Shown here one piece after another: positions 54,936-63,970 of a stretch of DNA of 64,000 bases. Source of the stretch: Afipia carboxidovorans OM5 (GTDB lineage: Bacteria; Pseudomonadota; Alphaproteobacteria; Rhizobiales; Xanthobacteraceae); NCBI RefSeq assembly GCF_000218565.1, contig NC_015684.1:3484001-3548000 (forward strand). Direction: 5' to 3'. The translations under genes were made by a program, and so were the position numbers. The notes below the pieces were generated by a model that searched no databases, had not been told where the DNA came from, and saw nothing but the letters and a program-made list of their open reading frames with translations. How positions within the stretch are numbered: position 1 is the first letter of the stretch; every line of letters starts with the position of its first letter.

Positions 54936-55557
54936 GAAATGCTCTTCTGCTGTTGAAGGTCTCAGGAAAATCCACCGCCGGGGAACAGGCGCCAGGAATT
55001 CGCGCCAAGCGATGTAAGCCCCTGAAATTCAAGCTGAACTTCGATCTCTGGCCAAGCCGTTCCGCCCAGCGCCTTGAAATCGCGGGCTTGCTAACATAGG
55101 GCGCTCACAGGCGCAATATGACCATAACGACCATAGGGGATTCCTGGGCTCGGACCTTCGAACGAGGAGTCCGAAGGACGGGCCGAACAACGAGCGGCCT
55201 TCCCTCCGGTGCTTCAGCCACAGCGGGTTCCGAGCATCCCGCTCAAATCATAGGCATATGCATAATTGTAATAGCCAAGGTGGAAAACGGCGGCACCTTC
55301 TATTCGCACGCAGCCGGACTGAAATCTTGGCTATTAAGAAGAGGCAAATACATATCGAGCGGTAATAGTATATATTAAGTATTATCTAGAGAACCGAGCG
55401 CATTGCCTCGGGTCCTCCCAACATGTGATACGGCGAGGAACTTAATTACACGCCCTGTTTATGCCTTATTGATCGATGAACCAGCGCCCCAAGTGCAGCA
55501 GGCACTCATTTATAGCCTGCTAGCCAGTTGGATCACCGAGATATAAGGGAACATTTG
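54936..55557. other. 622 bp gap between atpH and rlpA, partly AT-rich
   Basis: The divergent promoters of atpHAGDC and rlpA must lie here. I see no consensus promoter I can defend. The middle (55240-55400) is clearly more AT-rich than its surroundings and holds a perfect 11 bp inverted repeat TAATAGCCAAG (55269-55279) / CTTGGCTATTA (55326-55336), 46 bp apart. An 86-codon open frame at 55118-55378 has no protein-like character. A 7 bp hairpin (AGCAGGC/GCCTGCT, 55497-55521) lies ahead of rlpA. Confidence 0.5.
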
Positions 55558-55998
55558 ATGTCGAATGCTTTGAGGGGGAGGCGGCGCGCGGCCTCTGCAA
55601 TTCGTAATACTTCACTCGCTGCTTTATCCATGGCCTGTGTTATCGGCCTCGGCACTAACGCCTCGGAAGCCCGCAGCCAGAAATCCTGGCGCAATGCCCA
55701 GGCCTCGATCTCAAGCGGCCACAGCTTCTCCGGGGTGGCTTCCTATTACGGCAATGAATCCGGCAACAGCACCGCGTCCGGCCAGCGCTTCAATCAGAAC
55801 GCCATGACCGCCGCCCATCGCACGCTGCCGTTCGGCACCCGCCTCAAGGTCACTCATGGCAGCCGCAGCGTCGTCGTCACCGTGAACGACCGCGGGCCGT
55901 TCATCCGCGGCCGCGTCCTCGATCTCTCGAAGGGCGCAGCCCACGCCATCGGCCTCACCGGCCGCGGCGTCGGACGGGTTGTCGCCGAAGTTCAGTAA
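55558..55998 (+). CDS. rlpA: RlpA-like septal/peptidoglycan-associated protein (double-psi beta-barrel)
   Basis: A 146-residue exported protein with a DPBB domain: FSGVASYYGNESGNSTASGQ, NQNAMTAAHRTLPFGTRLKV, VVVTVNDRGPFIRGRVLDLS and GAAHAIGLTGRGVGRV. A signal peptide of about 38 residues precedes it. There is no SPOR domain. The catalytic Asp of the DPBB cleft (ND in VNDRGPF) is present. The ATG at 55558 has AAGGGAA 8 bp upstream. A long palindrome and a terminator follow. Confidence 0.9.
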   Translation: MSNALRGRRRAASAIRNTSLAALSMACVIGLGTNASEARSQKSWRNAQASISSGHSFSGVASYYGNESGNSTASGQRFNQNAMTAAHRTLPFGTRLKVTHGSRSVVVTVNDRGPFIRGRVLDLSKGAAHAIGLTGRGVGRVVAEVQ

Positions 55999-56002
55999 GC
56001 TC

Positions 56003-56051
56003 GAGCATGATGCCGAAAAGTGCGAAGCGGTTTTCGGATCGCATCATGCTC
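56003..56051. repeat. Long palindrome just after rlpA (rhizobial intergenic-type element)
   Basis: Arms GAGCATGATGC (56003-56013) and GCATCATGCTC (56041-56051) pair perfectly. An inner CCGAAAA...TTTTCGG extends the stem with a small bulge. Palindromes opening GAGCATGAT and carrying CGAAAA / TTTTCG are widespread in intergenic regions of rhizobia and relatives. It starts 4 bp after the rlpA stop. Confidence 0.8.
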
Positions 56052-56110
56052 AATCAAACGAGTTCGTAGCGTAGCGTTGTTGCGTGAGTTGAGCTGAGTA
56101 GAGTTGACGA

Positions 56111-56144
56111 GAGCCGGCGCAAATGCCGGCTCTTTCGTTTTTTT
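56111..56144 (+). terminator. Intrinsic terminator downstream of rlpA
   Basis: GAGCCGGC (56111-56118) and GCCGGCTC (56125-56132) with loop GCAAAT, then TTTCGTTTTTTT. A clear rho-independent terminator on the plus strand, about 113 bp after the rlpA stop. Confidence 0.9.
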
Positions 56145-56158
56145 GGACAGCATATTTT

Positions 56159-56246
56159 CGTCATGGCCGGGCTTGACTCGGCCATCCATGTCCCAAGGCA
56201 CAATGAAAATAAGACGTGGATCACCGGGACAAGCCCGGTGATGACG
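56159..56246. repeat. Intergenic double-palindrome repeat, copy 2
   Basis: TCATGGCCGGGCTTGACTCGGCC on the left (palindromic GGCCGGG/CTCGGCC with one mismatch) and CACCGGGACAAGCCCGGTG on the right. It is nearly identical to copy 3 at 60339 and related to copy 1. It sits between the convergent rlpA and priA genes. Confidence 0.88.
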
Positions 56247-56302
56247 ATCGAGTGCATTCCAACATTCCGATTGCCTTGTCGCTACGCTCCTCGGAATGAC
56301 AG

Positions 56303-58477
56303 CTAGAGGAAACTCTGCGGGTCGATATCGACTTCGAGCGTGAGGCTGCCTTTGGTCTTTGGCGCGGCCGCGAGCCAGGTCCGCAGATAACCCGACAGGT
56401 CGAACACGCGCTGCGACTTCACCAGAATGCGAAAGCGGTGACGCCCCTTGATGACGGCGAGCGGCGCTTCCGCAGGCCCCAGCACGATCACCCGTTCCTC
56501 GCGCGGCGCAAGACCCACGAGCTTGCGCGCAAAGCCTTCCGCATCCGGCCGGTTCGCCGCAGCAATAATGAGTGCCGCGAGCCGTCCGAACGGCGGATAG
56601 GCCGCGCGCTCCCGCGCCTCGATCTCGCTGTCGTAGAACGCCTTGCGATCGGAGGCGACCAGCGCCTTCATCACCGGGTGTTCCGGTTGATGCGTCTGCA
56701 AATAGCCAACGCCTCGCCCCTGCTCGCGCCCCGCACGCCCGATCACCTGATTGAGCAATTGAAAAGTGCGTTCGGCCGCGCGTGGATCGCCGTTGCCAAG
56801 GCCGAGATCGGCATCGACCACGCCGACGAGGTTGAGGCGCGGGAAGTTGTGCCCCTTCGCCACGAGCTGCGTGCCGATGATGATATCGACGCGCCCCTCA
56901 GCAATCTCGTTCAGTTCCGACCGCATGGTCTCGATGTCGGTGATGAGATCGCTCGACAGCACCATGGTGCGCGCTTCGGGGAAAAGGTTCGCGACTTCTT
57001 CCTGCAACCGCTCGACGCCGGGGCCGATCGCGGCGAGCGATTCCTCCGCGCCGCATTGCGGGCACTGATGCGGACGCGGCATCGAGAAGCCGCAGTGATG
57101 GCAGACAAGCCGCTGGCGAAAGCGATGATCGACCAGCCACGCATCGCAGATGTTGCACGAGAAGCGATGGCCGCAGGCACGGCATAGCGTCAGCGGTGCA
57201 TAGCCGCGGCGGTTGAGAAAGAGGAGCGCCTGCTCGCGCCTCTCCACCGCGAACTTCACCGCCTCCGCAAGCGGCGGCGAAATGAAGCGGCCGCGCGGCG
57301 GCCCTTCGCGACGCAGATCGATCGCCTCGATCTGCGGCATATGCTGGCCGCCGAAACGTGACGGCAGCGCGATGCGCGTGTAGCGGCCGGTGCGGGCGTT
57401 CACTTCGGTTTCGACCGATGGCGTTGCCGACGACAGCACCACGGGAATTTTCGCGATGTGCCCCCGCACCACCGCCATATCGCGGGCATGATAATGCGCG
57501 CCGTCGCTCTGCTTGTAGGCCTGGTCGTGCTCCTCATCGACGACGATGAGGCCGAGATCGGCATAAGGTAAAAACAGCGCGGAGCGCGCGCCGACCACGA
57601 TCTGCGCTTCGCCATTCGCCACCGCGAGCCAGTTACGCGCGCGCGTGCGCGGCGTGAGCTCGGAATGCCACTCGATCGGCCGCACGCCGAAGCGTTGCGA
57701 GAAGCGGTCGAGAAATTGTCCGGTCAGCGCGATCTCCGGCATCAGGATCAGCGCCTGCCGTCCCTTGCGGATGATCTCGGCGACCGCCTCGAAATAGACT
57801 TCGGTCTTGCCCGAACCGGTGACGCCATCGAGCAACGCCACTGCGAAGTCATCCTTCTGCGCGAGCGCATGCATCTCCGCCGCCGCCGCGCTCTGCTCGG
57901 GTGAGAAATCCGGCTCTGCGAACGCAGGGTCCGGCGGCTGCATCGGTTTTTCACGCGGCATCGGCTCGACCGTGAGCGTGCCTTCATCGACAAGGCCTTC
58001 GATCACCGAGACGCTGACGCCCGCTTCCTTTGCCGCTTCCGACTTCGGGCGCAGCAAGCCGTCACTGAGAAGATCGAGCACACGGGCGCGCGCCGCCGTC
58101 ATCCGCGCGGGCGGCGCACCCACAAGCCGCACGCCAAGACGCACGCGCTCGGGGCCAAGATGCTCACCCATGCGCAGTGTCATCCGCGCCACCATGCCGC
58201 GCGAGGCGAGTGTGTAGGTCGAGACCCAATCGACGAAGCGACGCAGTTCCTCGCGCAACGGCGGCACGTCGAGCTTGCCGCTGATATCCTTCAGGCGGTT
58301 GTGCAGGCGCGGATCGGGATTGGGGTTTTCGGCCCAGACCACGGCCGTCACCTCGCGCGCGGCGAGCGGTACCGTCACGACATCGCCCACGGTGAGGTCG
58401 AGACCCTCCGGCACGCTGTAGGAATAAGTCTGGTCGAGCGCCACCGGGACAAGGACGTCGACAACGCGCCTGGGCAT
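56303..58477 (-). CDS. priA: Primosomal replication protein N' / helicase PriA
   Basis: Restarts stalled replication forks. The 724-residue protein begins MPRRVVDVLVPVALDQTYSY. It has helicase motifs GVTGSGKTEVYFEAV (Walker A), VVDEEHDQAYKQSD (DEEH box) and SATPSVET. The zinc region is LCRACGHRFSCNICDAW, CHHCGFSM and CPQCGAEESL. The upstream in-frame sequence to 59464 is antisense to xerC and was dropped. It is divergent from xerC. Confidence 0.95.
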   Translation of the reverse strand: MPRRVVDVLVPVALDQTYSYSVPEGLDLTVGDVVTVPLAAREVTAVVWAENPNPDPRLHNRLKDISGKLDVPPLREELRRFVDWVSTYTLASRGMVARMTLRMGEHLGPERVRLGVRLVGAPPARMTAARARVLDLLSDGLLRPKSEAAKEAGVSVSVIEGLVDEGTLTVEPMPREKPMQPPDPAFAEPDFSPEQSAAAAEMHALAQKDDFAVALLDGVTGSGKTEVYFEAVAEIIRKGRQALILMPEIALTGQFLDRFSQRFGVRPIEWHSELTPRTRARNWLAVANGEAQIVVGARSALFLPYADLGLIVVDEEHDQAYKQSDGAHYHARDMAVVRGHIAKIPVVLSSATPSVETEVNARTGRYTRIALPSRFGGQHMPQIEAIDLRREGPPRGRFISPPLAEAVKFAVERREQALLFLNRRGYAPLTLCRACGHRFSCNICDAWLVDHRFRQRLVCHHCGFSMPRPHQCPQCGAEESLAAIGPGVERLQEEVANLFPEARTMVLSSDLITDIETMRSELNEIAEGRVDIIIGTQLVAKGHNFPRLNLVGVVDADLGLGNGDPRAAERTFQLLNQVIGRAGREQGRGVGYLQTHQPEHPVMKALVASDRKAFYDSEIEARERAAYPPFGRLAALIIAAANRPDAEGFARKLVGLAPREERVIVLGPAEAPLAVIKGRHRFRILVKSQRVFDLSGYLRTWLAAAPKTKGSLTLEVDIDPQSFL

Positions 58478-58615
58478 GAGGGCATCCGGCGTGGGATTTA
58501 ACAAAGGATAAACGGCCCGATGTGAGTATCGCAATTGCGCGACCGCCGCCACCTTCACAGGCGACGCGTCGCGAACCGGCGAAACCCTCGCCTTCACATC
58601 GAATTCAATATCGGC

Positions 58616-59602
58616 ATGGCCAAGCGCACATCGAAACCTCAAGCTCAGCCCGACCCCGGCAGCATCGCGCTGCCTGCGACCGGCGATTTTCAGGCCGAGG
58701 TCGCACGCTGGCTTGCGCATTTGAAGAGCGAGCGGCGGCTGTCGCCCAAGACGCTGGAAGCCTATGAGCGTGATCTGCGCCAGTGCATCGGCTTTCTCGC
58801 GGAACATTGGGGCAAGCCGGTTTCGCTCGCTTCCTTTGCCGGGATTGAAGCCACCGACGTGCGCGCCTTCATGGCGTCGCGCCGCAGCCACGATGTCGCC
58901 GGCCGTTCGCTGATGCGTGCGCTCGCAGGGCTGCGCTCGTTCGGGCGCTTTCTGGAGCGCGAAGGCAAAGGCAAGGTCGGCGCACTGTCGGCGATCCGTG
59001 CGCCGAAGATTTCCAAGAGCCTGCCGAAGCCGCTCGCGGTGTCGGCTGCACGCCATCTCACCGAAGCCGAGATCCGCGCCGGCGAGGATCGTCCACCGTG
59101 GATCTGGGCGCGCGATGCCGCCGTGATGGCGCTGCTCTATGGCTCGGGCCTGCGCATTTCCGAAGCGCTCGGCCTTGCGAGGCGCGACATTCCCGAACCA
59201 GGACGCGGCGACGTCATCACTGTGACGGGTAAAGGCAACAAGACCCGGATGGTGCCAGTGCTGCAGGCCGTGCTGGACGCCGTGCAGGATTACATCGCGC
59301 AGTGCCCCTATGAGCTTTCGCCGGACAAACCGGTGTTCGTCGGCGCGCGCGGCGGGCCGCTTTCCCCGCGCATTATTCAGTTGACCATGGAACGGCTCCG
59401 CGGCGCGCTCGGCCTGCCGGACAGCGCCACCCCGCACGCGCTGCGTCACTCGTTTGCGACACATTTATTATCGCGCGGCGGCGACCTGCGTGCGATCCAG
59501 GAACTGCTCGGCCACGCCTCGCTCTCGACCACCCAGATCTATACCGGCATCGACGCCGAACGGCTGATGGACGTCTACCAGAGCGCTCACCCCCGCGCCT
59601 GA
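58616..59602 (+). CDS. xerC: Tyrosine recombinase XerC
   Basis: Chromosome-dimer resolving recombinase (328 residues). The N-terminal SAM-like domain includes RWLAHLKSERRLSPKTLEAY. The catalytic residues are the Arg in YGSGLRISEALGL, Lys in TGKGNKTRMVPV, His-Arg in HALRHSFATHLLSRGGDLRA, His in ELLGHASLSTTQIY and the Tyr nucleophile in IYTGID. The ATG at 58616 gives the normal start. It is divergent from priA, a usual neighbour in this family. Confidence 0.95.
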   Translation: MAKRTSKPQAQPDPGSIALPATGDFQAEVARWLAHLKSERRLSPKTLEAYERDLRQCIGFLAEHWGKPVSLASFAGIEATDVRAFMASRRSHDVAGRSLMRALAGLRSFGRFLEREGKGKVGALSAIRAPKISKSLPKPLAVSAARHLTEAEIRAGEDRPPWIWARDAAVMALLYGSGLRISEALGLARRDIPEPGRGDVITVTGKGNKTRMVPVLQAVLDAVQDYIAQCPYELSPDKPVFVGARGGPLSPRIIQLTMERLRGALGLPDSATPHALRHSFATHLLSRGGDLRAIQELLGHASLSTTQIYTGIDAERLMDVYQSAHPRA

Positions 59603-59733
59603 CGCCCGGCGATCACACCCGCGCGATATATCGTGCGCCCTGCGAAAAAAGCAGTTTCCAACACTGCGACGGCCTTGCGCCCGCCCCATCCGCCGTTCAA
59701 TCGTGCGCGGCCAACCCAGCGGGAGAATCACCG

Positions 59734-60324
59734 ATGAGCGCCCACGAGAGCATGGAGCATGCCGAACATGCGGAGCACGCCTCCGGCTCCAACAAGAAGA
59801 TCGCGCTTCTGATTGCCGTCATCGCCCTGTTCCTCGCCTTCTCGGAAACGCTCGGGAAAAGCGCCCAGACCGAATCGATCAGCAAGAACGTCGAGGCCGC
59901 GAACCTCTGGGCGTTCTTTCAGGCAAAAAGCATCCGCCGCACCACGGTACAGACCGCGATCGAGGAGATGAAAGTCGCGAGCGCGACCTCCCCGGACGAG
60001 GCGGTGAAAGCTGCCGCCGCCAAGCAGATCGACGTCTGGCAGAAGACCGCCGCGCGCTATCGCTCAGAGCCGGAAACCGGCGAGGGCTCCGAGCAACTTG
60101 CCGCCCGCGCCAAGCATGCCGAGCACGACCGCGATCTTGCCGCCGCGCGCTATCATCATTTCGAGCTCGCCTCGGCAGCATTCCAGATCGGCATCGTGCT
60201 GGCGTCGGCCACCATCATCACCGGCATGGTGGCGCTCGCCTGGGGCGCGGGGTTGCTCGCGGTGATCGGCCTTGTCTTCACCGGCATCGGCGTGTTCGCA
60301 CCGCATGCCGTGCATTTGATATAA
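59734..60324 (+). CDS. DUF4337 membrane protein
   Basis: A 196-residue protein: a His/Glu-rich N-terminus (HESMEHAEHAEHASGSNK), a first helix (IALLIAVIALFLAFSETLG), a long coiled or helical middle, and two C-terminal helices (about 148-192). This matches DUF4337, whose function is unknown. It lies alone between xerC and a repeat, with its own ribosome site GGGAGAA. Confidence 0.85.
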   Translation: MSAHESMEHAEHAEHASGSNKKIALLIAVIALFLAFSETLGKSAQTESISKNVEAANLWAFFQAKSIRRTTVQTAIEEMKVASATSPDEAVKAAAAKQIDVWQKTAARYRSEPETGEGSEQLAARAKHAEHDRDLAAARYHHFELASAAFQIGIVLASATIITGMVALAWGAGLLAVIGLVFTGIGVFAPHAVHLI

Positions 60325-60338
60325 GAGCGTTCCCAATG

Positions 60339-60427
60339 CGTCATGGCCGGGCTTGACCCGGCCATCCACGCGCTTCGGCACAGTGGGAAGTAAGACGTGG
60401 ATCACCGGGACAAGCCCGGTGATGACG
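60339..60427. repeat. Intergenic double-palindrome repeat, copy 3
   Basis: GGCCGGGCTTGACCCGGCC followed at 38 bp by CACCGGGACAAGCCCGGTG, bounded by CGTCATGG and TGATGACG. It is the best-preserved copy, with both stems perfect. It lies between the convergent DUF4337 and lpdA genes. Confidence 0.9.
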
Positions 60428-60461
60428 ACCAGTGCGTGTGAGGTCGCCCCTACGGCAACCG

Positions 60462-61865
60462 TCACATATGAATAGCGCGCTTGGCGACCGCCATCGCCGC
60501 TTCCTTCACGGCTTCCGAACGGGTCGGGTGCGCGTGGCAGGTGCGTGCGAGATCCTCCGCCGCACCGCCGAATTCCATCAGCACCGCGCATTCGTGAATC
60601 ATCTCGCCCGCCTCGGCACCGATGATGTGCGCGCCGAGCACGCGGTCGGTCTTGGCATCGGCCAGAATCTTCACGAAACCATCGGTGGTCTGGTTGACCT
60701 TGGTGCGGCCGTTCGCGGTGAACGGAAATTTTCCGACGTTGTAGACAACGCCGGCCTGCTTGAGTTCTTCCTCGGTCTTGCCGACCGACGCGACTTCCGG
60801 GAAGGTGTAGATCACGCTCGGGATCACGTCGTAATTGGTGTGACCCGCCTGGCCCACGAGCGTCTCCGCCACCGCAACGCCTTCATCCTCCGCCTTGTGC
60901 GCGAGCATCGGCCCAGCGATGACGTCGCCTATCGCGTAGATGCCCTTCACATTGGTCGAAAGATGCGCATCGGTCTTGATACGACCGCGCTGATCGAGTT
61001 CGACGCCGGCCTCCTTCAGGCCAAGGCCATCGGTGTAAGGCACGCGACCGGTCGCAACCAGCACGACATCGGCTTCCAGCGTCTCGCCGTTGCCACCTGC
61101 AACCGGCTCGACCTGCACCTTCAGCGTCTTGCCCGACGAATCGACGCCGGTGACCTTGCTGCCGAGCTTGAAGGCAAAGCCCTGCTTCTCGAGAATGCGC
61201 TGGAACGACTTCGCGATCTCGCCGTCCATGCCCGGAATGATGCGGTCGAGGAATTCGACCACGGTGACCTTGGCACCGAGACGCCGCCACACCGAGCCGA
61301 GTTCGAGGCCGATCACGCCCGCGCCGATCACCACGAGGTTTTCCGGCACCTTGTCGAGCTTCAGCGCGCCGGTTGACGACACGATACGGGCCTCGTCGAT
61401 CTCAACACCCTTGAGCTTCGCGACATCTGAGCCGGTGGCGATGACGATATTCTTGGTCTCCAGCGTCTCGGTCTTGCCGTCCGCGCCTTTCACTTCGACC
61501 TTGCCGGTGCCGATGATGCGGCCAAGCCCGGTGAAGGTCTCGATCTTGTTCTTCTTGAAGAGATAGCCAACGCCTTTGACGTTGCCGTCGACACCGTCGT
61601 CCTTGAACTTCATCAGCGCCGCGAGATCGAGCGTCGGTGTGCCAACACCGACACCCATCTTCGGCAGCATGTGCGCTGCTTCCTCGAAGCGCTCGGACGC
61701 GTGCAGCAGCGCTTTCGAAGGAATGCAGCCGACATTGAGGCAGGTGCCGCCGAAGGTCGGGTTCTTCTCCACCACCGCCACCTTCATGCCGAGCTGCGCC
61801 GCGCGAATGGCGCAGACATAACCGCCCGGGCCGGTGCCGATAACGACGAGATCGTAAGAAGACAT
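60462..61865 (-). CDS. lpdA: Dihydrolipoyl dehydrogenase (E3)
   Basis: FAD enzyme that reoxidises lipoyl groups of 2-oxoacid dehydrogenases (467 residues). FAD loop is VVIGTGPGGYVCAIRAAQLG, redox disulphide GGTCLNVGCIPSKAL, NAD loop VVIGAGVIGLELGSVWRRLG, and the catalytic His-Glu in HAHPTRSEAVKEA. The ATG at 61865 is the family start; upstream in-frame sequence is dropped. It is the last gene of the odh operon here, 40 bp after an inserted SDR gene. Confidence 0.97.
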   Translation of the reverse strand: MSSYDLVVIGTGPGGYVCAIRAAQLGMKVAVVEKNPTFGGTCLNVGCIPSKALLHASERFEEAAHMLPKMGVGVGTPTLDLAALMKFKDDGVDGNVKGVGYLFKKNKIETFTGLGRIIGTGKVEVKGADGKTETLETKNIVIATGSDVAKLKGVEIDEARIVSSTGALKLDKVPENLVVIGAGVIGLELGSVWRRLGAKVTVVEFLDRIIPGMDGEIAKSFQRILEKQGFAFKLGSKVTGVDSSGKTLKVQVEPVAGGNGETLEADVVLVATGRVPYTDGLGLKEAGVELDQRGRIKTDAHLSTNVKGIYAIGDVIAGPMLAHKAEDEGVAVAETLVGQAGHTNYDVIPSVIYTFPEVASVGKTEEELKQAGVVYNVGKFPFTANGRTKVNQTTDGFVKILADAKTDRVLGAHIIGAEAGEMIHECAVLMEFGGAAEDLARTCHAHPTRSEAVKEAAMAVAKRAIHM

Positions 61866-61905
61866 TGCTCTATCCTGTTCTAAATCGCTGTTGTCAGGGC
61901 GAACG

Positions 61906-62649
61906 TCAGCGCCCGCCCGACACATCCATCGTTGTTGCCGTCACATAAGAAGCATCTTCGGAGATGAGCCAGACAATGGCGTTGGCAATCTCCTCAGGCG
62001 TGCCGACACGCTGCATCGGCACGGTATTCGCCAGACGGCGGGCAAACTCGGCGTCGCCGCCGCTGGCATGAATTTCCGTATCAATCAGGCCCGGGCGGAC
62101 TCCGACAACGCGCACGCCCTCGTTGCCAAGCTCCCGGCCAAGCCCCGTCGTCACGGCATCGATTGCAGCCTTGGAGGCGGCATAATCGATGTACTGCCCG
62201 GGCGCGCCGAGAACGGCAGCACGGGACGACAGATTGACGATCACCCCGCCCTTGCCGCCATGCTTCGTCGAAAGACGTTTCGTCGCCTCGCGTGCGCACA
62301 GCATGCTGCCGACAACATTGACAGTCATCATCCGGGAGAGCCGCGCAGCGGACATTCCATCAAGGCGCGCGGCCTGATCGACAATGCCGGCATTATTGAT
62401 GAGCGCCCATAGGGAGCCGAATTGGTCGGCCTGCTTGAACAGATTGAGGATATCGGCTTCGGAGCCGACATCGCACTTCACCGCAATCGCCTTGCCGCCA
62501 CCCGCTTCGATTTGCCCGACAACCTCGTCGGCCGCCGCCTTATTGCTCGCGTATCCGACCACGACGTCATGGCCACGCGCAGCCACCGCGAGCGCAACGG
62601 CACGACCGATGCCGCGACTTCCCCCCGTGACGATGACAACTCTGTTCAT
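61906..62649 (-). CDS. Short-chain dehydrogenase/reductase, between odhB and lpdA
   Basis: A 247-residue classical SDR. The nucleotide loop is TGGSRGIGRAVALAVAARG (8-26), then NNAGIVD, VNLSSRAAVLGAPGQ and the active-site YIDYAASKAAIDAVTTGL (YxxxK). It is FabG-like or a sugar or alcohol dehydrogenase; the substrate is unknown. It lies in the 2-oxoglutarate dehydrogenase operon, where E2 and E3 genes are normally neighbours. An N-terminal extension to 62706 is not protein-like. Confidence 0.87.
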   Translation of the reverse strand: MNRVVIVTGGSRGIGRAVALAVAARGHDVVVGYASNKAAADEVVGQIEAGGGKAIAVKCDVGSEADILNLFKQADQFGSLWALINNAGIVDQAARLDGMSAARLSRMMTVNVVGSMLCAREATKRLSTKHGGKGGVIVNLSSRAAVLGAPGQYIDYAASKAAIDAVTTGLGRELGNEGVRVVGVRPGLIDTEIHASGGDAEFARRLANTVPMQRVGTPEEIANAIVWLISEDASYVTATTMDVSGGR

Positions 62650-62728
62650 CAGACCCTTCTCTCGAGGCGATGAAACGCCTGCGAAAAGGCGAGCCGCGAC
62701 CAGCAAGGCCGCAGATCGGAAATCTTCG

Positions 62729-63970
62729 TTACAGGTCGAGCACGAGCCGCGCCGGGTCCTCGAGGTTCTCCTTGACGCGGACGAGGAAGGTCACCGCTTC
62801 CTTGCCGTCGATGACGCGGTGATCGTAGGACAGTGCGAGATACATCATCGGCCGCACCTCGACCTTGCCGCCGATCGCGACCGGGCGCTCCTGAATCTTG
62901 TGCATGCCGAGAATGGCGGACTGCGGCGCGTTGAGGATCGGAGTCGACATCAGCGAGCCATAAATGCCGCCATTGGTCAGGGTGAAGGTGCCGCCCTGCA
63001 TCTCGTCGATCTTGAGTTGACCGTCGCGCGCGCGCTTGCCCAGATCGGCAATGGTGGTTTCGATCTCGGCGATCGATTTGCGATCGCAATCGCGCACCAC
63101 CGGCACCACGAGGCCCTTGTCGGTGCCGACGGCGACGCCGACATGATAATAGTTCTTGTAGACGATATCGGTGCCGTCGATCTCGGCGTTCACTGCCGGA
63201 ATTTCCTTCAGCGCCTGCACGCAAGCCTTCACGAAGAAGCCCATGAAGCCAAGCTTCGCGTGGTGCTTCTTCTCGAACATCTCCTTGTATTGGCCACGCA
63301 GGGCCATGACGTTCGACATGTCGACCTCGTTGAAGGTCGTCAGCATCGCGGCGGTGTTCTGCACGTCCTTGAGGCGGCGGGCGATGGTCTGGCGCAGTCG
63401 CGTCATCCGCACCCGCTCCTCGCGCGCGGCATCATCCGGCGGCGAAGGCGCGCGCACCTGCAGCGAGGCGGCAGGCTGGTTGATCGGCGTCGGGGAGGCC
63501 GCTGCCTTCTCGATTGCGGCTAGCATGTCGCCCTTGGTGACGCGGCCATCCTTGCCGCTGCCGGCAACAGTCCCGGCATCGATGCCGCTCTCGGCTGACA
63601 GCTTGCGTACGGAGGGCGCCTGCGGCGCATCAGCCGGCGGCGATTTTTGTGAGGGAGCCGGAGCAGCGGCGGCCGCAGCCGCAGCAGGCTTCGCCGGCGC
63701 CGCCTCTGCGGGCTTCGCCGCGGCAGGCTTGGCCGCACCTTCGGTGATCTGGCCGAGCAGCGCGCCAACGGCGACCGTCTCGCCATCCTTGACGACGATT
63801 TCGCCGAGCGTGCCGGCGGATGGCGAGGGCACCTCGATCGTCACCTTGTCCGTCTCCAGTTCGACGAGCGGCTCGTCGACGGCAACGGCGTCGCCGGTCT
63901 TCTTGAACCAGCGGCCAATGGTGGCCTCGGTGACGGACTCGCCGAGTGTCGGAACGCGGATTTCAGCCAT
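62729..63970 (-). CDS. odhB: Dihydrolipoamide succinyltransferase, E2 of 2-oxoglutarate dehydrogenase
   Basis: Core enzyme of the 2-oxoglutarate dehydrogenase complex (413 residues). The lipoyl domain (about 2-77) has the lipoylated Lys in LVELETDKVTIEVPSPSAG. An Ala/Pro linker and the E3-binding domain (VRKLSAESGIDAGTVAGSGK, then DGRVTKGDML) follow. The catalytic domain has EVDMSNVMALRGQYKEMF and the active-site His in LSYDHRVIDGKEAVTFLVRV. odhA would lie upstream, outside the window. Confidence 0.95.
   Translation of the reverse strand: MAEIRVPTLGESVTEATIGRWFKKTGDAVAVDEPLVELETDKVTIEVPSPSAGTLGEIVVKDGETVAVGALLGQITEGAAKPAAAKPAEAAPAKPAAAAAAAAPAPSQKSPPADAPQAPSVRKLSAESGIDAGTVAGSGKDGRVTKGDMLAAIEKAAASPTPINQPAASLQVRAPSPPDDAAREERVRMTRLRQTIARRLKDVQNTAAMLTTFNEVDMSNVMALRGQYKEMFEKKHHAKLGFMGFFVKACVQALKEIPAVNAEIDGTDIVYKNYYHVGVAVGTDKGLVVPVVRDCDRKSIAEIETTIADLGKRARDGQLKIDEMQGGTFTLTNGGIYGSLMSTPILNAPQSAILGMHKIQERPVAIGGKVEVRPMMYLALSYDHRVIDGKEAVTFLVRVKENLEDPARLVLDL

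Noticed and set aside
55118..55378. 86-codon plus-strand open frame in the AT-rich gap
   Set aside because: No ribosome site, no domain or hydropathy pattern, and codon use unlike neighbouring genes.
58478..59464. N-terminal extension of priA
   Set aside because: The in-frame sequence upstream of the ATG at 58477 is antisense to xerC and has no PriA similarity. A 724-residue PriA is the normal size.
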